Shown: positions 36,504 through 45,135, numbered from the stretch's first letter. The stretch: DNA of 64,000 nt from Pseudomonas asgharzadehiana (GCF_019139815.1 NZ_CP077079.1:2480001-2544000); one strand, 5' to 3'. A program made the numbers and translations. Notes: a model not told the origin generated them from the letters alone.

Positions 36504-37544
36504 ATGAGTAACGGAACCCTGTTAGTCGCCACCGTCGGCCAGGCGGTTATCCGCAGCGCCGACGACGGCAAGACCTGGCATCGCCTGGGCCTGGGGCAAG
36601 ACCTGGAATTCGACGCGATCACCCGTTCGCTGAGCCTGCACCCCGGCACGCCGGAGGTGATCTATGCCGGCACCGATATCGGTTTGTGCGTCAGCCATGA
36701 CACCGGTGGGCGCTGGCAACAGGTCGACTCGCCGTTCAACGGCCAGACCGTGTGGAAGGTGGCGGTGGACCCGCAGGATGCCCGGCGGATTTTCGTCGGC
36801 ACCGGGGCGCCCTCGCGCGCGGTGCTGTGGCGCACCCTGGACGGCGGCGCAAGCTGGGACCGCGCGCCGGTGGAGATTCCTGAATTCTGCGATGGCGTCA
36901 GTCGTCCGCGTTTGCTGGCCTTCGCCTATGACCCCTGCGACCGCAACCAGCTGTGGTTCGGCCTGGAGGAGGGTGGGCTGTTCCATTCCCGCGACGGTGG
37001 CGACAGCTGGACCCGCGTCGATGACCGCCTGCTGTGGGACTTCAACTCGGACGTTCACAACATCGTCGTGCTGCCCAACCATGGCCAGAAAGTCATCGTG
37101 GTGGTGTGCGTCAACGCGGTCTATCGCAGCCTCGACGAGGGGCTGACCTGGACCGGCATCATCGGCCGTGAAGCCTTCGGCCTGTATTACCTGCGTGCGA
37201 TGAACGCACCGCCGGGCTCGCAAGACACCGTGTACCTGAGCATTTCCGACGGCACCCCCGGCACCACCAGCAAGGTGCTGGTGTCGCGTGACGCCGCGCT
37301 CAGTTGGCAAGTGCTGCCGCTGCCGCAACAGCCTAACTCGTGTGTGTGGGCGCTGGCGTTCAACCCGGCCAACCCTCGGCAAATCGTCGCCGGTACCAAG
37401 TACGGTCACCTGTTCACCTCCGACAATGGCGGTGACGGCTGGCAGAAACACTGGCGCGAGTTCAGTGAAATCGCCGATGTGCTCTGGACGCCCGCGGTGG
37501 CGCAGATCAAGGCCGGGCACCAATCCATCGTCAAACAGCATTGA
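36504..37544 (+). CDS. Seven-repeat Asp-box (BNR) beta-propeller protein
   Basis: A 346-residue protein built from seven Asp-box repeats of the S-x-D-x-G-x-x-W type: SADDGKTW (18-25), SHDTGGRW (64), TLDGGASW (111), SRDGGDSW (162), SLDEGLTW (209), SRDAALSW (261) and SDNGGDGW (306). This predicts a single seven-bladed propeller, as in Vps10/sialidase-like and photosystem-assembly factors. There is no signal peptide, so it should be cytosolic. No glycosidase active site is evident. It is translated from a GAGGAG site 12 bp after the SDR. A role as a lactonase-like enzyme or a scaffold in the pathway is possible but speculative. Confidence 0.82.
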   Translation: MSNGTLLVATVGQAVIRSADDGKTWHRLGLGQDLEFDAITRSLSLHPGTPEVIYAGTDIGLCVSHDTGGRWQQVDSPFNGQTVWKVAVDPQDARRIFVGTGAPSRAVLWRTLDGGASWDRAPVEIPEFCDGVSRPRLLAFAYDPCDRNQLWFGLEEGGLFHSRDGGDSWTRVDDRLLWDFNSDVHNIVVLPNHGQKVIVVVCVNAVYRSLDEGLTWTGIIGREAFGLYYLRAMNAPPGSQDTVYLSISDGTPGTTSKVLVSRDAALSWQVLPLPQQPNSCVWALAFNPANPRQIVAGTKYGHLFTSDNGGDGWQKHWREFSEIADVLWTPAVAQIKAGHQSIVKQH

Positions 37545-37555
37545 GGTAGCGAGCG

Positions 37556-38014
37556 ATGAAAGTCGAAATCCTTCGCACTCACTTATCGCTATGGGTGAGT
37601 GATCCTGATGTGTCGGCGCGCTGGTACGCCGACATCCTGGGCATGCATGAAAGCGCCCGTGGCGAGAGCTGGGTGATGATGGCGTTTGGCACCAAGCATC
37701 ACGACATCGCGTTGATTCGCGCAGAACCCGGCGCTCACCAGGGCGGGCTGGGGCTGCAGCACTACGGGTTGGAAATCGCCGGTGACATGACCACCTTGCG
37801 CCAGCTCTACGGCATGTTGCTGAAAAAGGGCGTGGAGGTGGTGAAGATCACCGACCACGAAATCGGCCATGGCCTGTACTTCAACGACCCCGATTGCAAC
37901 CGCATGGAATTCTTCCTTGAGACCGAGCACGACGATGCGCGCGGCAAGGCTCGCTTCAAGGCGGCCGGCGCGCCGAGTCGCAACTACACGCTCGACCCCC
38001 TCGACCCTATTTGA
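37556..38014 (+). CDS. VOC (glyoxalase/extradiol dioxygenase-like) metalloenzyme
   Basis: A 152-residue protein with two beta-alpha-beta-beta-beta units. The likely metal ligands are H9 (RTHLSLWV), H69 (LQHYGLEI) and E118 (NRMEFFLE), the 2-His-1-carboxylate set of the VOC superfamily. Members include type I extradiol ring-cleaving dioxygenases, glyoxalases and isomerases. With an MhpA-like hydroxylase and an MhpD-like hydratase in the same operon, ring cleavage of a catechol-type intermediate is an attractive role, though a one-domain protein of this size is smaller than classic two-domain extradiol enzymes. Confidence 0.85.
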   Translation: MKVEILRTHLSLWVSDPDVSARWYADILGMHESARGESWVMMAFGTKHHDIALIRAEPGAHQGGLGLQHYGLEIAGDMTTLRQLYGMLLKKGVEVVKITDHEIGHGLYFNDPDCNRMEFFLETEHDDARGKARFKAAGAPSRNYTLDPLDPI

Positions 38015-38029
38015 ACAAAGGTAAACAGC

Positions 38030-38632
38030 ATGAAAAGCGCAAATTTCGCCAGCTACCACATCCGCAAATGGTACAGCTTCGTTGAAGAAACCCTGGCCAA
38101 CGAAACCGGCCAACTGGCCGATGGCGAGCCGTTGTTCAAATACGCCGTGGCCGCCGTGATCGCCAACCCCTATGCCGGACGCTACAGCGAAGACCTCGGG
38201 CAATTGGTCGAGCCGTCGCCGCTGCTGGGCGAAGAGTTTGGTCGACGCATCCAGGCCCTGGCCGGCGCGCAGCCGATTGTCAGTTATGGCAAGGCGATCC
38301 TGGTGGGCAGCGCGGGCGAGTACGAGCACGGCAACGCGTTCCTGACCAACCCGGCGGCCGATCCGATTCGCGTGGCGCTGGGCGGCGGCAAGTCGTGGGT
38401 GCCGTCCACCGGCAAGCGTGGCGGCCCCGGCACCACCATAGACGTGCCGCTGGCCCATAAAGACGCGCTGTACGTGCGCTCGCATTACGACAGTATTTCC
38501 CTGACCTTCGGTGACGGCCCGTCGCCGGATGAGGTGGTGGTGATCTGGGCCTTCGCCACGCGCGGGCGTTTGCATGCGCGGCTGGGCGGCCTGCGCGCCG
38601 AGGATGTAAAAGGTATCGACGGGCTGCACTGA
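38030..38632 (+). CDS. Amino acid synthesis (AA_synth, DUF1185) family protein
   Basis: A 200-residue protein recognised from the AA_synth family by IRKWYSFVEETLANETGQ at the start, VAAVIANPYAGRYSEDL, GKAILVGSAGEYEHG and a Gly-rich RVALGGGKSWVPSTGKRGG. The family name comes from early genetic reports and the biochemical role is not well defined. Members are often found in pseudomonad and burkholderial aromatic or amino acid catabolic clusters. It lies between the VOC gene (15 bp) and the hydroxylase (61 bp). Confidence 0.8.
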   Translation: MKSANFASYHIRKWYSFVEETLANETGQLADGEPLFKYAVAAVIANPYAGRYSEDLGQLVEPSPLLGEEFGRRIQALAGAQPIVSYGKAILVGSAGEYEHGNAFLTNPAADPIRVALGGGKSWVPSTGKRGGPGTTIDVPLAHKDALYVRSHYDSISLTFGDGPSPDEVVVIWAFATRGRLHARLGGLRAEDVKGIDGLH

Positions 38633-38693
38633 TACGCGCCCGTGCTTGAGCGATGCTGGAACAAAAACCACAACAAGAAAGCGGTGAATAGCG

Positions 38694-40301
38694 ATGAAGC
38701 AGGAGAAAACCCAGGTTGTCATCGTGGGCGGTGGCCCCAACGGGATCACGGCCGCGCACTTTATGGGCATGTACGGTATCGACTGCGTCGTCCTTGAGCT
38801 GGCCGACGGCATCCTGCCTTACCCGCGTGCGGTGGGCATGGACGACGAGGCGTTGCGCGTGCTGCAGGGCATCGGCATTGCCGAGCTGGCGGTGCGCGAC
38901 ATGATTTGCGATGTACCGCTGCGCTATTACAACGCGCGCGGCGTGTGTTTCGCCGAGGTCAAGCCAAGTGCCGCGCAGTACGGCTGGCCGATGCGCAATA
39001 TTTTCATGCAGCAGCTGCTCGAAGGCACCTTGCGCGAACGGCTCGGGCAGCATGCCAGTGTCCAATTGCGCCAGGGCCATGAACTGCTTGAGCTTGAGCA
39101 GGACGAGCACGGCGTGACCCTGCAGGTACGCGACGCCGCTGGCGAGGTCTATGCACTGCAGGCCGACTACGTGATCGGCGCCGACGGTGGCCGTTCCACC
39201 GTGCGCAAACAACTGGGTATCGAGCTGCTCGGGCTGACCCATCCGCGCAAATGGGTGGTGGTCGATACGGCCAACGACACCCTGGATGCGCCCTATACCG
39301 CGCTGCATGCCGATCCGCAGCGGCCGTTTGTGTGCATCTACCTGCCTTATCAGCAGCGGCGCTGGGAATTCATGCTGATGGAGGGCGAAGACGAAGCCAA
39401 AATGTGCGAAGAGGCGACGATTCGCCAACTGATCCATGGGCATATCGGCGACGCTGTCGACCAGCTCAATATCATCCGCATTCGTGCCTATACCCACCAT
39501 TCGCGGGTCGCGGCGCGGTTTGTCCAAGGGCGAGTGGCACTTGTGGGTGATGCGGCGCACATTTCGCCACCCTGGGCCGGGCAGGGCCTCAACTCCGGCC
39601 TTCGCGACGTGGCCAACGTGGCCTGGAAACTGGCGGCGATCATTCAGGGCCGCGCGGCGCCGTCGATTCTGGCCAGCTACGACCAGGAACGCCGTGGCCA
39701 CGCCACCGAGCTGGTGGCGCTGGCCGACAACATGGGGGCGGTACTGGGCCTGACCAACCCGCTGATGGCCGGCGTGCGCGACTGGTTGTTCCAGGCGGTG
39801 AACAGCGTCGACAACCTGCGCTCGCACTTGCTGGAGTTCAAGTTCAAACCCAAGGCCACCATCACCAAGGGCCTGGTTTATCACGAGCGCGCCGAGCTGC
39901 GTGAAGACGACCTGGTGGGCCAGTTGTTCATCCAGCCGAACATCGAAGACGCCCAGGGCCAGCGCCGCCGCCTGGACGAGATGCTGGGCAGTGGCTATGC
40001 CGTGCTTGGCTACCGGGTGAACCCGCGTGACCAGCTCAGCCAACCCATGGCCGAGTATTGGGCGCGTTGGGGCACGCGGTTCATTCAAGTCAACCGGTCG
40101 CGCAGCGGTGTGGGGCGCAACCAGCCGTTGACGGCCACCGACGCCCTGAGCGTGGAGGACGTGGATAACCGCCTGGGCGAATGGTTCTCCAAGGTACGCG
40201 ACTGCATCGTCGTGGTGCGTCCGGACCGCTTTGTCGCCGCCATCACCACCCCCGAACGCCTGGATGGCGTGCTGCGCAAACTGGCGGAGCAACTGTCATG
40301 A
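38694..40301 (+). CDS. mhpA: FAD-dependent aromatic hydroxylase (MhpA-like)
   Basis: A 535-residue class A flavoprotein monooxygenase. It shows GxGxxG (VIVGGGPNGITAAHF at 9-23), the DG motif (IGADGGRSTVRKQLG) and the GD motif (VGDAAHISPPWAGQGLNSG). Overall it is most like 3-(3-hydroxyphenyl)propionate 3-hydroxylase MhpA, which uses NADH and O2 to add a second ring hydroxyl before meta cleavage. The stop overlaps the next start (ATGA), so it is coupled to the hydratase. The ring substrate may differ from that of E. coli MhpA, since mhpB and mhpC homologues are absent here. Confidence 0.87.
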   Translation: MKQEKTQVVIVGGGPNGITAAHFMGMYGIDCVVLELADGILPYPRAVGMDDEALRVLQGIGIAELAVRDMICDVPLRYYNARGVCFAEVKPSAAQYGWPMRNIFMQQLLEGTLRERLGQHASVQLRQGHELLELEQDEHGVTLQVRDAAGEVYALQADYVIGADGGRSTVRKQLGIELLGLTHPRKWVVVDTANDTLDAPYTALHADPQRPFVCIYLPYQQRRWEFMLMEGEDEAKMCEEATIRQLIHGHIGDAVDQLNIIRIRAYTHHSRVAARFVQGRVALVGDAAHISPPWAGQGLNSGLRDVANVAWKLAAIIQGRAAPSILASYDQERRGHATELVALADNMGAVLGLTNPLMAGVRDWLFQAVNSVDNLRSHLLEFKFKPKATITKGLVYHERAELREDDLVGQLFIQPNIEDAQGQRRRLDEMLGSGYAVLGYRVNPRDQLSQPMAEYWARWGTRFIQVNRSRSGVGRNQPLTATDALSVEDVDNRLGEWFSKVRDCIVVVRPDRFVAAITTPERLDGVLRKLAEQLS

Positions 40302-41077
40302 GCCACGACCATGACCTGCTTGAGCAATTGCACCAGGCCGGGCGCCGCGCTCGGGCGCTCGCACCCCTTGCGCTAGAGGCGCTGGACCGGCAGCAGGGCT
40401 ACGCGCTGCTGCATCAGGGCGTGGCGCGCCGCCAGGCGGCGGGCGAGCGTGTGAGTGGCTGGAAAGTGGCCCTCGCCGGCCGTGCGGCGCAAGCGCGTTT
40501 TGGCCTGGATGAACCGGTGTATGGCGCCCTTACACCTGCGATGGAAGTTGAACCGGGCAGCACGGTGCCGTTTACGCGGCTGATCCAGCCTAAGCTCGAG
40601 ATCGAACTGGCGCTGGTATTCGGGCGCACGCTGGCGCCGGGCGCCTACAGCGACGAGGCGATTCTGGCGGCCGTGGCCGAAGTGGCGCCGGCGTTCGAGA
40701 TCGCCGACTGCCGCTGGCAGGGCTGGCGTTTCGGGCTTGGTGCCTTCCTTGCCGATAACGCCGCCGCCGGGCTGTATTGCGTTGGCCCGCGTACGCCGTT
40801 CGATCCGGCACTGCATGGCTGCGTGCCCTATCGCCTGGAACACGACGGTGCGCCATTGGGGAGCGGCGACACTCAGCAGCGTGAAGACAGCCCGCTGTTG
40901 AACCTGTGTTGGCTGGTGCGGCGCCTGTTGGCAGCCGGGCAGGGCGTTGAGGCCGGGCAGGTTGTGCTGTCCGGTGCGCTGCTGGCACCGCTGGATATTC
41001 AGCCGGGCACGTATCGTCTGCACATGCTTGGCACGGAACTGGCTTTGGTTTTTCACGCGGGCATCGCGTCCGCGTAA
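40298..41077 (+). CDS. 2-keto-4-pentenoate hydratase family protein (MhpD-like)
   Basis: A 259-residue protein of the hydratase/decarboxylase group of the FAH superfamily. Acidic metal ligands are in KLEIELALVFG and in APAFEIADCRW, with GWKVALAGRAAQARFG before them and VVLSGALLAPLDIQPG near the end. MhpD-type enzymes add water to 2-hydroxypentadienoate after ring cleavage. The ATG at 40298 overlaps the hydroxylase TGA by four bases. It is the last structural gene of the operon. Confidence 0.88.
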   Translation: MSHDHDLLEQLHQAGRRARALAPLALEALDRQQGYALLHQGVARRQAAGERVSGWKVALAGRAAQARFGLDEPVYGALTPAMEVEPGSTVPFTRLIQPKLEIELALVFGRTLAPGAYSDEAILAAVAEVAPAFEIADCRWQGWRFGLGAFLADNAAAGLYCVGPRTPFDPALHGCVPYRLEHDGAPLGSGDTQQREDSPLLNLCWLVRRLLAAGQGVEAGQVVLSGALLAPLDIQPGTYRLHMLGTELALVFHAGIASA

Positions 41078-41153
41078 ACGCCAGCTGCCGTCAGGGATGA
41101 CAAAGCCCCCTTCAGGCCCAAGCCACGCAACCGGCCGCCGAGGAACGACGAAT

Positions 41154-42095
41154 ATGCTCGCGCAAGTCCGCACCTTCAATGACTCTCAACAGCACGCCGT
41201 TTCGATCCAGGGCTGGCAGCAGGTGTATGACCAGCTCGGCCGTGGTTGCCTGACCAGCGAGCTGTGGCAGTTGTCCGGCGATCGCTTTCAGATCTTCCAG
41301 GAGGTGCTGGACAAGCGCGTGGTGCAGCACGGCCGCTCGCCCAAGGGACGCTTGTGCGCGGCCATGTCCCTGGGCAGCCCGCCGGTGGTTCAGGGGCAGC
41401 AGGTCAATGCGCAAAGTGTGGTGTTGCTGCGCGACGGCGAAGAGTTCGTGTTACATGCGCCGCAAGGCACGCACTTTTTTGCGCTCAACGTCGACGCCGT
41501 ACGTTTTGCCAAACTGGCTGCGGTGGAATTATCCAATGATCAGCTCAAGCGCCTCACCAGCGTGTCGGCGCTCAGCGTGGATGAAACGTTACTGTTGCGT
41601 ATTCGCCAGCGCATCCACCCGTTGTTTCGTCACTTTTTGGAACATGCGCACGCGATCAGCCCGGCGTCGGAAAAAATGCTCGAGGACGAACTGCTCGGTG
41701 CGTTCCTCGATCTGTTCAGCCACGCCGGCGATGAGGTGCGTTGCCGACGTGGCAATTTCGCGGTGAGTGCCTACCTGGTCCGGCGCAGCCAGGAACTGCT
41801 TATTGCCAGTGGTGATGCGCCGTTAAGCATTCTTGACCTGTGTGAGCAACTGCGCGTCAGTCGCAGGACCCTGCAGAACAGCTTCCAGGCCGTGACTGAT
41901 ATGCGGCCGGTCGAATACCTGCGCAACCTGCGCCTCAACGCGGTCCGGCGACAGTTGATCGCCACCCCCGCGTGCGAGAAAAACGTGGGTGAGATTGCTG
42001 TGGCCATGGGGTTTTTCCACCTGAGCCATTTCGCCACGCACTATCGTGAGCTGTTCGGCGAATCGCCGTCCGAAACACGCCGGGCACAGTACTGA
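41154..42095 (+). CDS. AraC family regulator (EutR-like), paralogue of 23660-24622
   Basis: A 313-residue regulator. The N-terminal sensor has DKRVVQHGRSPKGRLCAAM and LRDGEEFVLHAPQG, and the C-terminal domain has LDLCEQLRVSRRTLQNSFQ and EIAVAMGFFHLSHFATHY, the double helix-turn-helix. Its start has GAGGAA 8-9 bp upstream. It follows the hydratase gene by 76 bp and may be co-transcribed. It shares sensor and DNA-binding motifs with the regulator at 23660-24622, so the two may respond to related ligands. Confidence 0.9.
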   Translation: MLAQVRTFNDSQQHAVSIQGWQQVYDQLGRGCLTSELWQLSGDRFQIFQEVLDKRVVQHGRSPKGRLCAAMSLGSPPVVQGQQVNAQSVVLLRDGEEFVLHAPQGTHFFALNVDAVRFAKLAAVELSNDQLKRLTSVSALSVDETLLLRIRQRIHPLFRHFLEHAHAISPASEKMLEDELLGAFLDLFSHAGDEVRCRRGNFAVSAYLVRRSQELLIASGDAPLSILDLCEQLRVSRRTLQNSFQAVTDMRPVEYLRNLRLNAVRRQLIATPACEKNVGEIAVAMGFFHLSHFATHYRELFGESPSETRRAQY

Positions 42096-42189
42096 CACGA
42101 CAAAGCGCGCTTCTACATGTTTGATCGCCATGTATCAGCTGGATCGGTAACTACGATGCGAAGCGAGCCGCTCTTGATCTTGCTTTAGA

Positions 42190-42465
42190 TTTTGATCTCA
42201 GGCGCCCCGTCAAACACGCTGGCCGAAGGCAGGCTTGAGTCCGTGGGTAACCCGGCAGGACGCCGGGTTAGCCGCCCCGCGCCATGGATGGTGCGTGGCG
42301 GCGACCCACGGATTCAAGCCTGCGTTCGGGCACACCGAGCCTAAGCGAGGTGCCGAGTGTTGGGGCAAGAGCCCTTTTGGTTACTTTTGGGGCTCCTTTC
42401 CAAAAGTGACCCGCCGTAAGGGCGGAACCCTAAGCAGCCGTTACCGCAGCAACGGATATTTACTC
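42190..42465 (+). repeat. Long intergenic repeat, copy A
   Basis: This ~275-bp sequence recurs at 53705-53980 in the same direction with most bases conserved, and partly inverted at 53412-53592. It contains nested hairpins: GCAGGCTTGAGTCCGTGGGT (42229-42248) pairs with 42304-42323 at 19 of 20 positions, and AACCCGGC (42249-42256) with GCCGGGTT (42262-42269). The right part holds GGTTACTTTTGGGGCTCC and a GACCCGCCGTAAGGGCGG arm. It is not coding; small ORFs across it are artefacts. The bases between the AraC stop and 42190 show nothing further. Confidence 0.8.
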
Positions 42466-42492
42466 GATCCAACATCCTGGTCGCCGGTCAGG

Positions 42493-42524
42493 CCGCCATC
42501 GGGGGCAAGCCCCCTCCCACATTT
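42493..42524. repeat. REP element
   Basis: GGGGGCAAGCCCCCTCCCAC (42501-42520), preceded by GCCATC, is a Pseudomonas REP-type hairpin with a 5-bp stem and a CAA(G) loop. It lies just beyond the stop of the 42532-42894 gene and may also act as its 3' end. Confidence 0.6.
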
Positions 42525-42531
42525 GGCGGCG

Positions 42532-42894
42532 TTACGGACGGCATGGGGCACCTGTGGAGTGCGTCGAGCGGTGATAGATGTCACGGGTGACGTCGAGCAG
42601 ATAACGCGCTTCGTCAGTCATCAACAACAGGTCGATCTGGACTTCCTCGATAATGATTTCCAGCGTGATCAACAGGCCAATAGCCGGGGCAATGACCAGC
42701 CAGTGGTAATACGACAGCGTGACTAATGAAACGCACACGCCGATCAACCACAGCGCCAATACACATTGCGGCGCGTACTGCTGCAGGGGGATCCACACGC
42801 GTTGCAACTTTCTCAACTTAAACGCATAGAGCGTCAATGACGTTTCCAGTTGTTTAAGGTCGATAGAGTGCCGAGCTGAATGCTGTGTAGGCAT
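42532..42894 (-). CDS. Small two-helix membrane protein, unknown
   Basis: A protein of about 120 residues from the ATG at 42894. It has a hydrophilic N-terminus (HSARHSIDLKQLETSLTLY), two adjacent membrane helices (CVLALWLIGVCVSLVTLSYY and LVIAPAIGLLITLEIIIEEV) and a charged tail (LLLMTDEARYLLDVTRDIY). I do not recognise the family. The start is uncertain: upstream ATGs at 42924 and 43032 would lengthen it, the latter overlapping the neighbouring small gene. No function can be assigned. Confidence 0.55.
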   Translation of the reverse strand: MPTQHSARHSIDLKQLETSLTLYAFKLRKLQRVWIPLQQYAPQCVLALWLIGVCVSLVTLSYYHWLVIAPAIGLLITLEIIIEEVQIDLLLMTDEARYLLDVTRDIYHRSTHSTGAPCRP

Positions 42895-42949
42895 AACAGT
42901 TATCCAAGTAACAACGTTAAACATCGGAGCCGGGCCATCGACGATGTGG

Positions 42950-43147
42950 CTATTGTTGGCCCGGGTGCCCACGGCCTGGCAGCGTTTGGCCGAGCCAGGC
43001 GACATTGACTGCGTTGACTTCCACCCATTCACCCCTGGCGGGAATCCCTTGGCAACTCATAAAAGCAATACAACGTCCGTGTGTGTCCAGTAAGGCAAAG
43101 TGGCGGTATTTTTTGACTCTTTTGAACAGGCCAATAGAGCAATGCAT
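42950..43147 (-). CDS. Small conserved-looking protein, unknown
   Basis: A 65-residue protein with a good ribosome site (AAGGTGAT 4-5 bases before its ATG). The core FALLDTHGRCIAFMSCQG followed by GEWVEVNAVNVAWLGQ has the look of short Pseudomonas proteins I have seen annotated as hypothetical (K-Y-x-x-F-A-L-L-D ... W-V-E-V ... W-L-G). No membrane segment or signal is present. It lies between the two-helix protein and the histidine kinase, on the same strand. Confidence 0.55.
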   Translation of the reverse strand: MHCSIGLFKRVKKYRHFALLDTHGRCIAFMSCQGIPARGEWVEVNAVNVAWLGQTLPGRGHPGQQ

Positions 43148-43183
43148 GCCATCACCTTGGTGCGATTTAGTACGGATAAGTTG

Positions 43184-44275
43184 TCAGGGTTGAGTCTTAA
43201 ACAGCGCGGCGCCAGGCCAGCTGAGTTCAAATAACGTGCCGCTGTTGAGCGCGGTTCGACAGGTCACTGCGCCGCCATGGGCGATGGCAATCGCGCGTAC
43301 TACGGTCAGGCCCAGGCCGCTGCCGCCCTGGGCGCGCGAGCGTGAACGTTCGCCGCGCTGGAACGCCTCGAAAATGTGCTCGGCGAACGCCGCGTCGACC
43401 CCCGGGCCCTCATCCGCGACCCTCAGGAAATGGCCGCGCTCGTCACTGCCCAGTTCGATGCTGACGATGCCCGGCGTGGCATGCCGACGAATATTGTCCA
43501 GCAGCGCCAGCAAGGCCTGGCGGATGCGATCGGCGTCGCAGTGCACGGGGCCCTTGCGCAGGTTTAATTGCAAGGCAAAACCGGCACCGTTCAGGCTGGG
43601 TTCGAACAAGCGAGCTTCAGCCTCCAGTGCGTCGGCCAGTTCCACCTCCTGAAGTGCCAGCTCCAAATGGCCGTTGTCGCTCATGCCCACCACGCGAAGG
43701 TCTTCGACCAGTCGGGTCAAGCCCTCGACCTGGCCCAGGAGGCTGTAGAACTGCGCGGTATCCGGCGCGAAAACGCCCTCGGCCAGCCCCTGCAGACGGC
43801 CGCGCAGGATAGTCAGCGGGGTGCGCAGTTCGTGGGCAATGGCAGCGTTCCAGAAGGCTTGTTCCTCGGCCATGCGTTTGAGTCGGTTGGCCATGCTGTT
43901 GAAGTCATTGACCAACAGGGCGGCTTCACCCAGGGAAAGATCGGGCGCCACGGCGCGGGCATCCAGGTCACCGTCAGCCAGGCTGCGCAGGCTCGCCGCC
44001 ACCGAATTGAGCGGCGCCAGAATGCGTTTGGACAACTTGACGGCCACCGCCGCGCCGACCCCCAGGCTGACGCAGGTGATCAGGCCCATCCACACCCATT
44101 CCACGCCTGTGGGCAGCCATTCGTTCGCTTCCATTTCCAACTCCGTGGGTGGCGCGATTGTCCAGAGCACTGCGTAGAACACATAGGAACCCACCACCGC
44201 GAGCGCAATCACGCACAGGACCACGGCCGACATCGACACGATGATCTGCCGGCTCAGACTGTTGGCCACGTTCAT
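43184..44275 (-). CDS. Sensor histidine kinase (BaeS-like)
   Basis: A 363-residue membrane kinase. TM1 is about 11-38, a short periplasmic loop follows, and TM2 is about 60-80. Then come HAMP (KRILAPLNSVAASLRSLADG), the H-box IAHELRTPLTIL with the phospho-acceptor H148, an N-box (LLDNIRRHATPG), and the G1/G2 boxes (VADEGPGVDAAF, GGSGLGLTVVRAI). It overlaps its response regulator by 4 bp, so the two form one unit. The short sensor loop suggests envelope or membrane stress rather than a large ligand. Gene order and domain plan resemble BaeS/BaeR. Confidence 0.92.
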   Translation of the reverse strand: MNVANSLSRQIIVSMSAVVLCVIALAVVGSYVFYAVLWTIAPPTELEMEANEWLPTGVEWVWMGLITCVSLGVGAAVAVKLSKRILAPLNSVAASLRSLADGDLDARAVAPDLSLGEAALLVNDFNSMANRLKRMAEEQAFWNAAIAHELRTPLTILRGRLQGLAEGVFAPDTAQFYSLLGQVEGLTRLVEDLRVVGMSDNGHLELALQEVELADALEAEARLFEPSLNGAGFALQLNLRKGPVHCDADRIRQALLALLDNIRRHATPGIVSIELGSDERGHFLRVADEGPGVDAAFAEHIFEAFQRGERSRSRAQGGSGLGLTVVRAIAIAHGGAVTCRTALNSGTLFELSWPGAALFKTQP

Positions 44276-45000
44276 GCCTGGCTCCCGAACCGGTAGCCGA
44301 CGCCACGGATGCTGGCGGGCACGCCCTGCAGGCCGAGGTCTTCGATCTTGCGGCGCAGCTTGCTGATATGGCTGTCGACGGTACGCTCCAGGCTGTCGCT
44401 TTCCGGCGAGCAGAGCACCAGCAGTTCGGCACGGCTGAACACTCGGCGCGGCGCCTTGGCCAACTGGGCGAGCAACTTGAACTCGGTGACCGTCAGGTGC
44501 AACGGCTGTTTTGGCGTGCCGATGTGGACGTTCACCTCATGGCTGTCGATGTCGATTTCAAAGGCGTCGACGCGCAGTACACGGCGGTCGGCGCCATGGC
44601 CCTGTTCGCCGCAGCGGCGCAGCACGGCCTGGGTTCTGGCGATGACTTCCGCCGGGTTGAAAGGTTTGACGACGTAGTCGTCCGCGCCGATGCGCAGGCC
44701 CATGAGCTTGTCCATATCCTGGTCGTGCGCGGTCAGCATGATCACCGCCGTGTTGCCGCGATGGCGCAGCTCTGCCAGCACCTTCCAGCCGTCCAGCTTG
44801 GGCATCATCACATCGAGCAGCACCAGGTCCGGTTTGAGCTGCTGATGCAGTTCGAGCGCGCGACGCCCATCCGGCGCATGCGCCGTACGAAAACCCGCGC
44901 GCTTGAGGTAGGCCGTGAGGATGTCGGCGATTTCCGGTTCGTCTTCGGCGATCAGCACCAGCGCCTGGTGGGCGGGTGATGCAGGGAGTGATTCAGTCAT
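44272..45000 (-). CDS. OmpR-family response regulator (BaeR-like)
   Basis: A 242-residue regulator. The receiver has the acidic pocket AEDEPEI, the phospho-acceptor D63 in LVLLDVMMPKLDG, LTAHDQD and VVKPFNPAEVIART. The C-terminal winged helix includes LTVTEFKLLAQLAKAPRRVF and RTVDSHISKLRRKIE. The ATG at 45000 is the family start. It is translationally coupled to the kinase gene. Targets are not evident; the nearby efflux genes are possible. Confidence 0.93.
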   Translation of the reverse strand: MTESLPASPAHQALVLIAEDEPEIADILTAYLKRAGFRTAHAPDGRRALELHQQLKPDLVLLDVMMPKLDGWKVLAELRHRGNTAVIMLTAHDQDMDKLMGLRIGADDYVVKPFNPAEVIARTQAVLRRCGEQGHGADRRVLRVDAFEIDIDSHEVNVHIGTPKQPLHLTVTEFKLLAQLAKAPRRVFSRAELLVLCSPESDSLERTVDSHISKLRRKIEDLGLQGVPASIRGVGYRFGSQA

Positions 45001-45135
45001 GGTCTGCTCGTTCGGTGCACGGTTTTTCAGCAACGGGTTGGATGATGCACCGCAAGCATGCACGTTCAGCGAAGGTTTTATGGAGAAATGATGGAGAGGC
45101 GAATAAATATTCGTCGAGCTGGGAGGAGGGGCCGC

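Noticed and set aside
36522..37541. Open frame on the minus strand opposite the propeller gene
   Set aside because: The plus strand has seven Asp boxes and a good ribosome site; the minus frame has no domain signal.
38280..40292. Long open frame on the minus strand (670 codons)
   Set aside because: It is antisense to the MhpA-like hydroxylase and its flanks, has no recognisable domain and reflects high GC at third positions.
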